From the NCBI GenBank assembly GCA_963732365.1, contig CAVSZC010000004.1, positions 1 through 64,000 on the forward strand: a DNA stretch of 64,000 nucleotides. Direction: 5' to 3'. This DNA comes from SR-FBR-E99 sp963732365 (GTDB lineage Bacteria; Bacteroidota; Bacteroidia; Bacteroidales; VadinHA17). A program made the translations under genes and the position numbers. This document shows positions 16,673-25,909 of this stretch, one piece after another (within the stretch, counting starts at the first letter, position 1; every line of letters starts with the position of its first letter). The notes beneath the pieces are model-generated. The model worked only from the letters and a program-made list of their open reading frames with translations, did not search any database and had not been told where the DNA came from.

Positions 16673-18052
16673 TTATAGATTTTTAACAATCCTGATCACG
16701 TTCTCAGCAAGTCTCTCAGCAGGTTCTTTGCCTCTGTCCTCTGCATAAACGCGAATGATGGGTTCGGTGTTCGATTTACGAATCTGCACCCATCCGGAAG
16801 GAAGCTCCATCTTGATTCCGTCACGCCTGTCCATCAAGGCACCGGGATACTCTTTCTGCAGTATGCTGCACAGCTTCTCCATATCAGCATCATGAGCAGT
16901 CTCAACTTTCTTCTTAGCTATATAATAGTCCGGGTATTTTGCTCTGAGTGCGCTGCAGCTCAGCCCGGATTTGGCCAGATGTGTCAGAAAAAGTGCAATA
17001 CCTGCAAGCGCATCACGGCCGTAATGCAAGGCAGGATAAATGACTCCTCCGTTGCCTTCTCCGCCAATGACTGCATTTGTCCGTTTCATTTCGGCAACAA
17101 CATTCACCTCTCCCACCGGTGCAGAGCTGTAACTGCATCCGTGCCCCTCGGTTACGTCTCTCAGTGCCCTTGATGATGACATGTTAGAGACTGTCGCACC
17201 CTTCCTGTGACTCAGAACATGATCAGCCACCGCAACCAGCGTATACTCCTCTCCAAACATCGAACCGTCTTCGCATATGATGGCCAGGCGGTCAACATCA
17301 GGGTCAACGACGAACCCGACATGTGCCCCCTTTTCTCTCACCACTCGTGAAATATCCTGAAGGTGTTCTGGCAGCGGTTCGGGATTATGAGGGAAGAGGC
17401 CTGTGGGTTCACAATAGAGTTCAATCACCCGTTCTGCACCAAGAGCTTTCAGCAGCGCGGGAATGGCCACGCCTCCAACCGAATTGACAGCATCTACCGC
17501 GACCACAAATCTGGCGTCTCTGACAGCCTTTGTGTCAACCAGGGGCATGGCAAGCACAGCTTCGATATGCTTTTCTGTCCACCCCTTCTCGCATGACTGG
17601 GTTCCGAGCCTGTCATATTCAGCAAAGTCGTAATCTTCTCTTTCGGCAATCTCAAGCACCATCCTTCCGTCAGCGTCGCTGAGGAACTCACCTGCCTCAT
17701 TGAGAAGCTTGAGGGCATTCCATTGAGCGGGATTATGACTTGCTGTGAGTATGATCCCTCCGCCGGCTCTGAGGGCTGTCACTGCTATCTCGACAGTAGG
17801 TGTCGTCACGAGCCCGATGTCAATCACATTGAGCCCCACAGACCGAAGTGATGCATTCACCAGTGCAGCAACCATCTCACCCGAGACGCGGGCATCACGG
17901 CCGGTAACAACGGTGGTGGACCCTCCGTTTCTCCTTCTGAGCCAGGTTCCGTATGCAGACGCGAACCTTGCAACGTCAATTGGCGTAAGCGACTCGCCCG
18001 GCTTGCCTCCGATGGTTCCCCTGATACCTGAAATTGATTTTATTAAGGCCAT
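16673..18052 (-). CDS. glmM: Phosphoglucosamine mutase/phosphomannomutase family enzyme
   Basis: A 459-residue alpha-D-phosphohexomutase. In Bacteroidetes this form is usually the GlmM that turns glucosamine-6-phosphate into glucosamine-1-phosphate for peptidoglycan and LPS. The four family sites are present: N-terminal SISGIRGTIGG, the catalytic serine loop TASHNPAQWNALK, the metal loop DPDVDRLAII, the sugar loop GEGNGGVIYP, and the phosphate-binding RKSNTEPIIRVYAED near the C-terminus. It stands alone, divergent from rluB. Phosphomannomutase activity cannot be ruled out from sequence. Confidence 0.9.
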   Translation of the reverse strand: MALIKSISGIRGTIGGKPGESLTPIDVARFASAYGTWLRRRNGGSTTVVTGRDARVSGEMVAALVNASLRSVGLNVIDIGLVTTPTVEIAVTALRAGGGIILTASHNPAQWNALKLLNEAGEFLSDADGRMVLEIAEREDYDFAEYDRLGTQSCEKGWTEKHIEAVLAMPLVDTKAVRDARFVVAVDAVNSVGGVAIPALLKALGAERVIELYCEPTGLFPHNPEPLPEHLQDISRVVREKGAHVGFVVDPDVDRLAIICEDGSMFGEEYTLVAVADHVLSHRKGATVSNMSSSRALRDVTEGHGCSYSSAPVGEVNVVAEMKRTNAVIGGEGNGGVIYPALHYGRDALAGIALFLTHLAKSGLSCSALRAKYPDYYIAKKKVETAHDADMEKLCSILQKEYPGALMDRRDGIKMELPSGWVQIRKSNTEPIIRVYAEDRGKEPAERLAENVIRIVKNL

Positions 18053-18120
18053 TTCTCAGTATAAATTTTTACTACGGCAAAGGTGCAAAAAAGATCGCGG
18101 AGAAAACCGGTAAATAGTTG

Positions 18121-18128
18121 TAAATTTG
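18121..18128 (+). promoter_or_regulatory. Predicted -7 box of the rluB-era-der promoter
   Basis: TAAATTTG, a perfect TAnnTTTG, 19 bases before the rluB ATG in the divergent gap between glmM and rluB. No -33 TTTG at the normal distance. Confidence 0.5.
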
Positions 18129-18147
18129 CACGCTGAAAAGAAACACG

Positions 18148-18963
18148 ATGGAAAGAAAGCCGGAAAGGACAGAAGGCAGAAGGCCTGCCAGGAGAGTCAG
18201 TGCTCCTGTCAAAAAAGTAAAGGCGACAGCCAAACCCGCGGTCGAGGAACTGGTAAGACTGAATAAATTCATTGCCAACAGCGGCGTATGTGCCAGGCGT
18301 GAAGCAGATGAACTGATCAGGATGGGGTATATTCTTGTGAACGGCAAGAAGGTTACTGAGCTGGGAACAAAAGTCAAATCCACAGATAAAGTTACATATA
18401 AAGGCAAGGACCTTACCCCCGGGAAAAAGGTATATATCCTTCTGAACAAACCAAAAGGATATGTCACTACAGTAAAAGACCCGCATGCTGAGTTCACCGT
18501 TCTTGACCTGGTGAAGGATGCCACATCGGAGAGGATTTATCCGGTAGGAAGGCTTGACAAGAACACTACAGGTGTATTGCTGCTCACCAATGACGGTGAC
18601 CTGGCAGGAAAACTCACCCACCCGAAATACGGAGCCGTGAAAGTATACCATGTCCATACTGACAATGCCGTCACTAGGAATGACCTGGAGGCCATGGTAA
18701 GTGGGGTGGTTCTTGAAGAGGGAACCGTAGGAGCCGATGCTGTTTCGTACCCTGATCCGGATGATCATACGCAGGTAGGACTGGAGATCCATTCAGGGCA
18801 GAACAGGGTTGTAAGGCGTATCTTCGAGAAACTGGGATACAGGGTCAGGAAGCTTGACCGTGTCAGTTTTGCAGGGCTGACAAAGAAGAATCTTCAGAGG
18901 GGTACATGGAGACATCTGACCCCGAAAGAAGTCAGCATGCTCAAGAGGGGTATTTTCAAATAG
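18148..18963 (+). CDS. rluB: 23S rRNA pseudouridine synthase of the RsuA/RluB family
   Basis: A 271-residue enzyme that turns a uridine of 23S rRNA into pseudouridine. Order: a basic disordered N-terminus (1-35, rich in Arg, Lys and Ala), an S4 RNA-binding domain (VRLNKFIANSGVCARREADE), then the catalytic domain with LNKPKGYVTTVKD and the catalytic aspartate in GRLDKNTTGVLLLTNDG, closing with IHSGQNRVVRRIFEKLGYRV. The usual RluB C-terminal extension is short. It is followed 13 bases later by era and then der, a ribosome-assembly set. Confidence 0.92.
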   Translation: MERKPERTEGRRPARRVSAPVKKVKATAKPAVEELVRLNKFIANSGVCARREADELIRMGYILVNGKKVTELGTKVKSTDKVTYKGKDLTPGKKVYILLNKPKGYVTTVKDPHAEFTVLDLVKDATSERIYPVGRLDKNTTGVLLLTNDGDLAGKLTHPKYGAVKVYHVHTDNAVTRNDLEAMVSGVVLEEGTVGADAVSYPDPDDHTQVGLEIHSGQNRVVRRIFEKLGYRVRKLDRVSFAGLTKKNLQRGTWRHLTPKEVSMLKRGIFK

Positions 18964-18976
18964 ATCATGTATCAGA

Positions 18977-19855
18977 ATGGGTCATAAATCGGGATTCGTA
19001 AATATTCTGGGCAATCCCAACGTGGGGAAGTCTACGCTGATGAACCTGCTTGTCGGGGAGCAACTTTCAGTGATCACGCCAAAAGCGCAGACTACCCGTC
19101 ACAGGATAATGGGAATACTGTCAGGTGACGATTACCAGGTTGTCTATTCAGACACACCCGGCATTCTAAACCCGAAATACAAGCTGCAGTCTGCGATGAT
19201 GCGCTCAGTGGAGTCAGCACTCGATGATGCCGATCTGATACTCTATGTGACCGATGTTGTAGAGAGCGTCTCAAAGCATGAGGAGCACCTGATGCGAATA
19301 CTTGCCTCTCCCGTTCCGAAAATCATTGTAGTCAACAAGATAGACCTCACTACCCAGCCCCGCCTGGAAGATATTGTCGGCAGATGGGCGGAGATAGCTC
19401 CAGGCGTTCCGATACTTCCCGTATCTGCGATAAATAAGTTCAACACCGGCCTGTTGCTGCGCGAGATACTCAGTCTTCTCCCGGAAGGGCCTCCTTACTT
19501 TCCGAAAGATCAGCTCACCGACCGTTATGAGAGGTTTTTTGTTTCAGAGATAATAAGGGGAAAAATACTTGAGACTTACCAGAAGGAGATCCCGTATTCA
19601 GTCGAAGTGGAGATAGAGAGTTTCAAGGATGAAGGCTCTCTTGTCAGAATTGCAGCGGTGATATATGTTGCGCGTGACAGTCAGAAAGGAATTATCATTG
19701 GCCACAAGGGATCGATGCTCAAGCGTGTCGGTACAGGTGCCAGGAAGGAGACAGAGGCATTTCTGGGTAAAAAGGTTTTCATGGAAATTTATGTAAAGGT
19801 TTCACGTGAATGGCGCGATAATCCACGGATGCTGAAAAAATTTGGGTACTTATAG
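18977..19855 (+). CDS. era: GTPase Era
   Basis: A 292-residue GTPase that binds the 3' end of 16S rRNA and checks 30S assembly. G1 is GNPNVGKSTLMN, G2 lies in TTRHRIMG, G3 is DTPGIL, G4 NKIDL, and G5 PVSAIN. The C-terminal KH domain carries IIIGHKGSMLKRVGTGAR. Length and order are normal. It is placed between rluB and der, with a 14-base gap to der. Confidence 0.96.
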   Translation: MGHKSGFVNILGNPNVGKSTLMNLLVGEQLSVITPKAQTTRHRIMGILSGDDYQVVYSDTPGILNPKYKLQSAMMRSVESALDDADLILYVTDVVESVSKHEEHLMRILASPVPKIIVVNKIDLTTQPRLEDIVGRWAEIAPGVPILPVSAINKFNTGLLLREILSLLPEGPPYFPKDQLTDRYERFFVSEIIRGKILETYQKEIPYSVEVEIESFKDEGSLVRIAAVIYVARDSQKGIIIGHKGSMLKRVGTGARKETEAFLGKKVFMEIYVKVSREWRDNPRMLKKFGYL

Positions 19856-19869
19856 TTTAATATTTAATA

Positions 19870-21174
19870 ATGAGCAAGATAGCAGCAATTGTCGGAAGGC
19901 CAAACGTCGGTAAATCGACCCTCTTCAACAGAATGACCGAGAGCCGTTCAGCCATCGTTAACGAAGAGAGCGGAGTCACCCGTGACAGGCATTACGGAAA
20001 GGTGGTGTGGAACGGGGTGGAATTCTCTGTCGTGGATACTGGCGGCTACGTTGACAACTCTGAAGATATTTTTGAGAGCGAGATAAACCGTCAGGTGAAA
20101 CTGGCGATCAGTGAGGCTGACGTGATACTCTTCATGGTCAATGTAGAGGATGGCATACATGAACTTGACAAGGCTGTAGCCGGCATGCTGAGGAAGGTTC
20201 AGAAAAAAGTCATCACCGTTGTCAATAAGGTTGACAACAACACCCGTCTTCTCGATGCCGCCGAGTTTTACGGCCTTGGTCTCGGCGATTTTTTCTCAAT
20301 CAGCTCAGTCAGCGGCTTCGGCACCGGCGAGCTGCTTGATGAGATCGTAAAACATCTCCCCGACAAGGCTGAGGAGCCGGAACCGGATATACCAAGGGTG
20401 GCAATCGTAGGACGCCCTAATGTAGGCAAATCATCTCTTGCCAATGCCCTCCTCGGTGAGGAAAGAAATATAGTCACACCGGTTGCCGGGACTACACGGG
20501 ACTCAATACACAGCAGATATAAAAAATACAACTCTGAGTTCATTCTCATTGACACGGCAGGACTCAGAAAGAAAGCCAAGATTGAGGAGGACATTGAATT
20601 CTATTCAATACTGAGGGCGATAAGGTCAATAGAAGAGTCAGATCTCTGTCTGCTGATGATCGATGCCACCCGCGGACTGGAATCCCAGGATCTCAGCATC
20701 CTCAGCATAATACAGAAAAACAATAAGGGTATAGTCGTTCTGGTCAATAAATGGGATCTTGTGGAAAAGGACCAGCAAAGCACCAAAAAGCTGGAGGATG
20801 AGATAAGGTCGAAGACAGCACCTTTTACCGACTTCCCGATTCTGTTCATCTCGGTCCTGAACAAACAGAGGATACACAAGGTGCTCGAGCTTGTCCAGAA
20901 GGTTTTCGAGAACAGATCACGCAAGATACCTACTTCAAAACTGAACGAGGTAATGCTTCAGTACATCGCTGACACGCCGCCACCCTCCTTAAAGGGTAAG
21001 CATATAAAGATAAAATACATCACACAACTGCCGTCAGCTTATCCTGCTTTTGCCATCTTCTGCAATTTTCCGCAATATATCAAGGACCCGTATATGCGGT
21101 TCATCGAGAACAGGATGAGAGAGAGTTTTGAGCTGTCAGGCGTCCCTATAAAGATCTTTTTCAGAAAAAAATAG
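19870..21174 (+). CDS. der: Ribosome biogenesis GTPase Der (EngA)
   Basis: A 434-residue protein with two GTPase domains in tandem and a C-terminal KH-like domain, needed for 50S assembly. First domain: GRPNVGKSTLFNRM, DTGGYV, NKVD. Second domain (from about 175): GRPNVGKSSLANALL, DTAGLRKKAKI, NKWDL. The C-terminal part ends with IKIKYITQLPSAYPAFAIFCN and FELSGVPIKIFFRKK, as usual. Third gene of rluB-era-der. Confidence 0.97.
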   Translation: MSKIAAIVGRPNVGKSTLFNRMTESRSAIVNEESGVTRDRHYGKVVWNGVEFSVVDTGGYVDNSEDIFESEINRQVKLAISEADVILFMVNVEDGIHELDKAVAGMLRKVQKKVITVVNKVDNNTRLLDAAEFYGLGLGDFFSISSVSGFGTGELLDEIVKHLPDKAEEPEPDIPRVAIVGRPNVGKSSLANALLGEERNIVTPVAGTTRDSIHSRYKKYNSEFILIDTAGLRKKAKIEEDIEFYSILRAIRSIEESDLCLLMIDATRGLESQDLSILSIIQKNNKGIVVLVNKWDLVEKDQQSTKKLEDEIRSKTAPFTDFPILFISVLNKQRIHKVLELVQKVFENRSRKIPTSKLNEVMLQYIADTPPPSLKGKHIKIKYITQLPSAYPAFAIFCNFPQYIKDPYMRFIENRMRESFELSGVPIKIFFRKK

Positions 21175-21218
21175 GTAGATTTGGTGTGATTTTTGCTGAT
21201 AAGAGCGAAGATACAAGT

Positions 21219-21740
21219 ATGAGAAGATCATATATAATATTGCCGGCCTTTATTATTCTTGCCCTGGGATCGTGCATCAAGATCGAGAACCTTCCTCCCG
21301 AACCGATGGTTGACTTCAGGGAGTTTACCCGCTATGACTCAACCGATATACTCGGCAACCCGATCAGGGTGGGAAAGCTTACCTTTTATTTTGAGGACGG
21401 TGACGGGGACCTCGGTCTGCCACAGCCTGAATCAAACCTGTCCGATGAAGAGACCAACCTCTTTCTTAAGCTTTACCGTAAGACTGACGGCGTGTTTGAA
21501 CTGGTCGGCCCATCCGATCCGCAATATCCGTCAGAATACCGTATCCCCCAGATGATAGTGCCGAGCCAGAACAGGATACTTAAAGGAACCATAGACGTCA
21601 GTATTACATATTTCCTGTACGATCCACTGGACACCCTCTACTACGATTTCTGGGTCAGAGACCGCAGCGGGAATGACAGCAATACAGAATCTACATGTGT
21701 TTTCGTCCTCGGTGATTCCGGTCCTTGCGGAGAATTGTGA
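21219..21740 (+). CDS. Small lipoprotein with a DxDGDGDLGL loop, unknown function
   Basis: About 173 residues from the ATG at 21219; a GTG at 21186 would put 11 unlikely residues before the signal. MRRSYIILPAFIILALGSC is a lipoprotein signal ending in LGSC, with the lipidated Cys at about residue 19. Further on is FEDGDGDLGLPQPES, an acidic loop like those seen in many Bacteroidetes lipoproteins; it may bind calcium. The rest looks beta-rich (YFLYDPLDTLYYDFWVRDRSG). It follows der by 44 bases and its stop touches the stop of the convergent phosphatase gene with no gap. Function unknown. Confidence 0.8.
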   Translation: MRRSYIILPAFIILALGSCIKIENLPPEPMVDFREFTRYDSTDILGNPIRVGKLTFYFEDGDGDLGLPQPESNLSDEETNLFLKLYRKTDGVFELVGPSDPQYPSEYRIPQMIVPSQNRILKGTIDVSITYFLYDPLDTLYYDFWVRDRSGNDSNTESTCVFVLGDSGPCGEL

Positions 21741-24700
21741 TCAGAGCTTCAGCCCCATAATCAGGACATCGTCAACCTGGTCATTGTTGCCTTTCCATTC
21801 AAAGAAAAAGCTTCGTATCCGCTCTTCCTGCTCAGCCATCGGAAGCTCTTTTATCTCGTCGAACAATATCCTCAGCCGGCTTATCTTCATCTTCTTGCTC
21901 CCGTGTCCGCCAAACTGATCGGGGTACCCGTCAGTGAAGAGATAGACAGTATCACCTTCCCTGAGATGGTACTCCTGGTCGTCATAGAATTTTTCCACAG
22001 CCGATTCGCCTCCCACTGATGAACGGTTTCCTCTGACATATTGCTGCTCGCCGTCGATAATAAGTATTACGGGCCTCATGGCGGAGGCAAAAACAAGATG
22101 TCTTGTCTTTATGTTAAACTCACAGACGACGATATCCATGCCGTCATTTGATGACTCCAGCTCCTGGTTCTGATTCAGGGTCGAGAATATCTGCCTGTCA
22201 AGCTCATGAAGTATCTGGGAGGGTCTTCTGATCTTTTTCACTGTGACAATATCCTGGAGAAGGGCTGTTCCTATCATAGACATGAACGCTCCGGGCACAC
22301 CGTGACCTGTAGAGTCAGCACAGACCATAATAAACCGGTCTTTGTCAATCCAGTCAAACCAGTAAAAGTCGCCACTGACAATATCCCTTGGGAGGAAGAA
22401 CACAAAGGCCTCCTTAAACACTGCACCTAGTCTTGCCGTATCAGGCAGCACGCTGCTCTGGATACGCTTGGCATACTTGATGCTTTCGGTTATGTCAAGG
22501 TTTTTCTGGGCAAGCTCTTCTTTCTGTTCATATACCTCGGCAGTCCTTTTGCGCAGTTCCGATTCCAGAAACTCCCTCTGAATACGGTGAGCTCTCTCAC
22601 GCAGGAGTATGATTATGTAAACGATCACTGCTGCAAGTCCCAGCACAAGCAGTATGAACCACCAGCTCCGGGTAAACGGTTTCTGAATGACAAGTTCAAA
22701 CGCCGCAGACGATAATGCATCTTCATTATCACGTGCCGAAGCCTCGACCACGAACCTGTAATGTCCGTCACTCAGCCTGTATGCCACCGATCTGTCAGAG
22801 GTAGGCTCTCCCCAGTCTTCATCAAAATTCTCCAGTTTTGTTCTGAAGACCACATTCAGGGGGTCGCGAAGCGATATCCCGGCATAATTGACCGTTACGG
22901 TATATGAAGACCTGTAAGGCAGATTATATGATTCGCGGTAAGGATACTCAACATTATTAATAACCACCGACACTATTCCGGCCTGAGGCGGGGCTGATAT
23001 CTTCCGTTCCATCACCGGGTTGAAAACCACTGCGCCTTCAGTAGTGCCCACATAAATATTGCCGTCAGATGTTTCTGCCAGGGCGTCAGGCAGGCAGTCA
23101 CCCGTCACTCCGAAGTCTCTTCCGAATGCTCTTACGGCTCCCGCAGCAGGGTTAATGATTGAGAATCCTTTCTCGTGGCCGGTCCATATCCTTCCGTCAG
23201 AGGCAATGAGGGTGCTGTAGCAATAATTCGAGAGCAGCCCGTCTGCGTTTGTATAGTTATACACAGTATCGCCTGTAAAGAGGAAGATACCATTACCCAG
23301 GGTGCCTGCACAAACAGTGCCGTCAGAAGTGTACGAGATGCTCTGTATCCTGTTGCGCATGGCTCCCTCCATTATCATCCCTTCGGTTCTGACACCTCCT
23401 GTCACATGAATGTAGCACAGCTTATCCGTTTCAGTTGCCACGAGCACCTCACCATCGCGGGTCACAACCACCTGTGAAACGTTATTGTGAGGGAGCATCT
23501 CCCTGGTTGTATAGACAGCTCTCTGACTGCCGGTAGCACGATCAAGGAGCACAACACCGTTCAGGGTTGCAAGCCATATGTTACCGGAATCAAGAGCAAT
23601 TGAATTGATGTGGTTCTGACCGGGGTTCATAGAGACATAAAACTGTTTTACCTCTCCGTTGTCGTTCATCAGCCACAGCCCTTCGCTGACCGTACCTATC
23701 CATATATTCCCGTTATTGTCACTATGCCATGATACAATGCCTGACCCTCCGGTCTTCCTGTTGAGTTCCCTGAAGCCTCCGAAGGCGCCGGTGGAAGGAT
23801 CAAAGTCATACAGTCCGCTCCTGGTGCCCATTATCACCCTGCCCTGTGATTCGCCGATGAAGTTTATATCCTTTTGTAACGGGGGGGTGTAAAACGAAAA
23901 TGCGTTTGTGGTCACCGCAGCCAGTCCACGGCTGAAGAGTCCTATCCATAGGTTCTCTTCACGGTCGCGGAAGATGGTTCTTACATCGTTGTCAGGAAGG
24001 CCGGATCCGACATCATAGGCCCCTACGGAAACAACAGAAGAATGGTCCCCTGCAAACTCAACCTTAAGTACGCCGGATTCTCTTGTGGCAACCATAACAG
24101 AAAGGCCTGAGCCGGTCACCAATGCCGGTATGCGGTGTCCCTCCAGGGCCGGGTGATTAACCTGTGACGCCATGAGCCTGCCATTATGACGCGTTATGGC
24201 GTAAAGACCGGCACCATCAGTGCCTGCAACCCAGAAATCATCGGTTACTTTTCTTATTGTCTGAACCCAGGTATACTCAAGCTCAGGGAAGGTATATGTA
24301 ATGACTGCATCGCTGCCGTTAATCCTTGCAATATGGAGATTATCCTGGGTAGCCAGCAGAAGTGAGTCCTTCCCGGTAAAAGCGATATCAAAGATTACCA
24401 GTCCTTCAGCCACGGCTATCCGGCTCAGGTTATCACCAGACCCGGCATCCGCAAGATATATCCCCTTTGTCTGTGATACTATCCATATTCTTCCGTCAGG
24501 TCCTCCGGCAATGCGGTTTATCCTGTCAGCCTCAACCTTTTCTACTCTTGCAAGTGATCCTCCCGGCATCCATTTATAAAGTGAACCGTCAGTGAGTCCA
24601 ATCCACATGGTTCCCTTGCTGTCACAGAAAAGGGCATTCGGATATCCCGAAGCTATCGTATCAGGTATTTCCACAGGGTAAAACTCGAATCCGTCATACC

Positions 24701-24905
24701 TGAAGAGGCCTGTCTCGAGTCCCATCCACAGGAACCCATCCCTGTCCTGTTCAACAACGCTGAGATAACTTCCGGGCAACCCGGTGTTGAGATCGTAAGT
24801 CCTGTAGCTGTATGTCTGTGCTTGCGTCTGAGATGTGAGCAGCATCTGTATCAGACAAAAACAGAGTGCTGTAATCAAGATACTTCCTTTTCTGACCATT
24901 CTCAT
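21741..24905 (-). CDS. Beta-propeller sensor with Y_Y_Y domain and PP2C/SpoIIE phosphatase output
   Basis: A 1054-residue membrane protein. After a signal peptide (about 1-30) come repeated two-component-regulator propeller units (about 35-640), for example QDRDGFLWMGLETGLFRYDG and DSKGTMWIGLTDGSLYKW. A Y_Y_Y domain (about 650-725), one membrane helix (WWFILLVLGLAAVIVYIIILL, about 735-757), a coiled coil (KRTAEVYEQKEELAQKN) and a cytoplasmic SpoIIE/PP2C phosphatase domain (about 815-1054) follow. The metal-site blocks are SGDFYWFDW, CADSTGHGVPGAFMSMIG and LFTDGYPDQFGG. The first half is that of hybrid two-component sensors, but the output is a Ser/Thr phosphatase rather than a kinase. It is the last gene of the T9SS cargo operon, overlapping its neighbour through ATGA. 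Confidence 0.9.
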   Translation of the reverse strand: MRMVRKGSILITALCFCLIQMLLTSQTQAQTYSYRTYDLNTGLPGSYLSVVEQDRDGFLWMGLETGLFRYDGFEFYPVEIPDTIASGYPNALFCDSKGTMWIGLTDGSLYKWMPGGSLARVEKVEADRINRIAGGPDGRIWIVSQTKGIYLADAGSGDNLSRIAVAEGLVIFDIAFTGKDSLLLATQDNLHIARINGSDAVITYTFPELEYTWVQTIRKVTDDFWVAGTDGAGLYAITRHNGRLMASQVNHPALEGHRIPALVTGSGLSVMVATRESGVLKVEFAGDHSSVVSVGAYDVGSGLPDNDVRTIFRDREENLWIGLFSRGLAAVTTNAFSFYTPPLQKDINFIGESQGRVIMGTRSGLYDFDPSTGAFGGFRELNRKTGGSGIVSWHSDNNGNIWIGTVSEGLWLMNDNGEVKQFYVSMNPGQNHINSIALDSGNIWLATLNGVVLLDRATGSQRAVYTTREMLPHNNVSQVVVTRDGEVLVATETDKLCYIHVTGGVRTEGMIMEGAMRNRIQSISYTSDGTVCAGTLGNGIFLFTGDTVYNYTNADGLLSNYCYSTLIASDGRIWTGHEKGFSIINPAAGAVRAFGRDFGVTGDCLPDALAETSDGNIYVGTTEGAVVFNPVMERKISAPPQAGIVSVVINNVEYPYRESYNLPYRSSYTVTVNYAGISLRDPLNVVFRTKLENFDEDWGEPTSDRSVAYRLSDGHYRFVVEASARDNEDALSSAAFELVIQKPFTRSWWFILLVLGLAAVIVYIIILLRERAHRIQREFLESELRKRTAEVYEQKEELAQKNLDITESIKYAKRIQSSVLPDTARLGAVFKEAFVFFLPRDIVSGDFYWFDWIDKDRFIMVCADSTGHGVPGAFMSMIGTALLQDIVTVKKIRRPSQILHELDRQIFSTLNQNQELESSNDGMDIVVCEFNIKTRHLVFASAMRPVILIIDGEQQYVRGNRSSVGGESAVEKFYDDQEYHLREGDTVYLFTDGYPDQFGGHGSKKMKISRLRILFDEIKELPMAEQEERIRSFFFEWKGNNDQVDDVLIMGLKL

Positions 24906-25891
24906 TTCTTAGGGGTGACCTTTAACCGGGGCTTATAGACAGGGACCCCGCCGATTGGCGCACTGAAAAACTGGAGATTCTCTCCGTACTGGTTCTCAAC
25001 AGAGATAACCACATTATTATTTTTTACCAGTTCACCCCTTCGTTTATAGAAACGGAAATCGAGAGATTTGCCTATCTCTGCATCGAGAATAGGCATCCTG
25101 TCCTCAATCCAGTTGTCTTCACCTGAAAGCGGCATCACCTGACCCTTCCTCTCAACAGACACAACAACGAAGTCGCCGTCATTGTCCCAGTCAAAATTCT
25201 TCTGTTTGATATAGACGCACCCGCTGTCAATGAAAGGGTATATATGTGACACGAATGAGGTGTCATTATTGTTCCACATACGGAAGGTATACTCATATGT
25301 AAATGCATTTGCTCCCTGGATCGGGACATTCTCATCTGACCTCCGTGAGAGGAAGTACCTATAGAGGTTGCCGTCATCTCCTGAGATACCGTCACATATA
25401 ATTTTAAATACGTTACTTGAAAACTTCTTATAATACTCCCCGTCAGCCGGATTGAACGGACCGAATGTGAACCACCTCTCATCCAGCTTGTTATCCATAG
25501 CAAATGCCCTTGTAGCCAGTAATGTTCCGCTCTTGTAGTTGTTAGTTGGGTGTATCCCCTTGGCATCAGGGTGGGTATAGCATCCCTTCCCTCCGTAGAC
25601 CGAATAGACCATTCGTGTGTTCCAGAAGTTGTTTAGCTCATCTGTCTTGCCGCCGATGTCAGGGTCATAGATCCTTATATAGAACGGATCTTTGTAATCA
25701 ACCGGGATTGTAAAGAAGAATGTCTGGGAGAAGTCGTCATCGCCCCATGAAGTAATCCTCCCATCAGGCCCGAAAGTGATCAGGAACGGAATATTTTCAT
25801 CAGGCCCCGGCACTGCCTGGCCTTCCATTCTGCCGGGCAGGGCAGTGAGAATCAAAAGGATGAATAAATGTATATGCCGGATATCTCTCAT
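24902..25891 (-). CDS. Secreted protein of unknown function in the T9SS cargo operon
   Basis: About 329 residues from the ATG at 25891 (the frame opens with a TTG at 25897). A signal peptide (RHIHLFILLILTALPG) ends near EGQA. The mature part is rich in aromatic and acidic residues and looks all-beta: FTIPVDYKDPFYIRIYDPDIGG, FTFGPFNPADGEYYKKFSSN, KNFDWDNDGDFVVVSVERKG. I recognise no domain. It has no CHU_C or Por secretion tail, so it probably stops in the periplasm or outer membrane. It lies 18 bases after the PD40/PKD gene and overlaps the phosphatase sensor by 4 bases, so a shared function with them is likely. Confidence 0.75.
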   Translation of the reverse strand: MRDIRHIHLFILLILTALPGRMEGQAVPGPDENIPFLITFGPDGRITSWGDDDFSQTFFFTIPVDYKDPFYIRIYDPDIGGKTDELNNFWNTRMVYSVYGGKGCYTHPDAKGIHPTNNYKSGTLLATRAFAMDNKLDERWFTFGPFNPADGEYYKKFSSNVFKIICDGISGDDGNLYRYFLSRRSDENVPIQGANAFTYEYTFRMWNNNDTSFVSHIYPFIDSGCVYIKQKNFDWDNDGDFVVVSVERKGQVMPLSGEDNWIEDRMPILDAEIGKSLDFRFYKRRGELVKNNNVVISVENQYGENLQFFSAPIGGVPVYKPRLKVTPKK

Positions 25892-25909
25892 CTTCAATCG
25901 TAAAAGTAA

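Noticed and set aside
18043..18792. Minus-strand open frame of 249 codons opposite rluB, and another of 150 codons at 18072-18524
   Set aside because: Both are shadows of rluB, which has complete S4 and pseudouridine synthase motifs; the minus frames give no recognisable protein.
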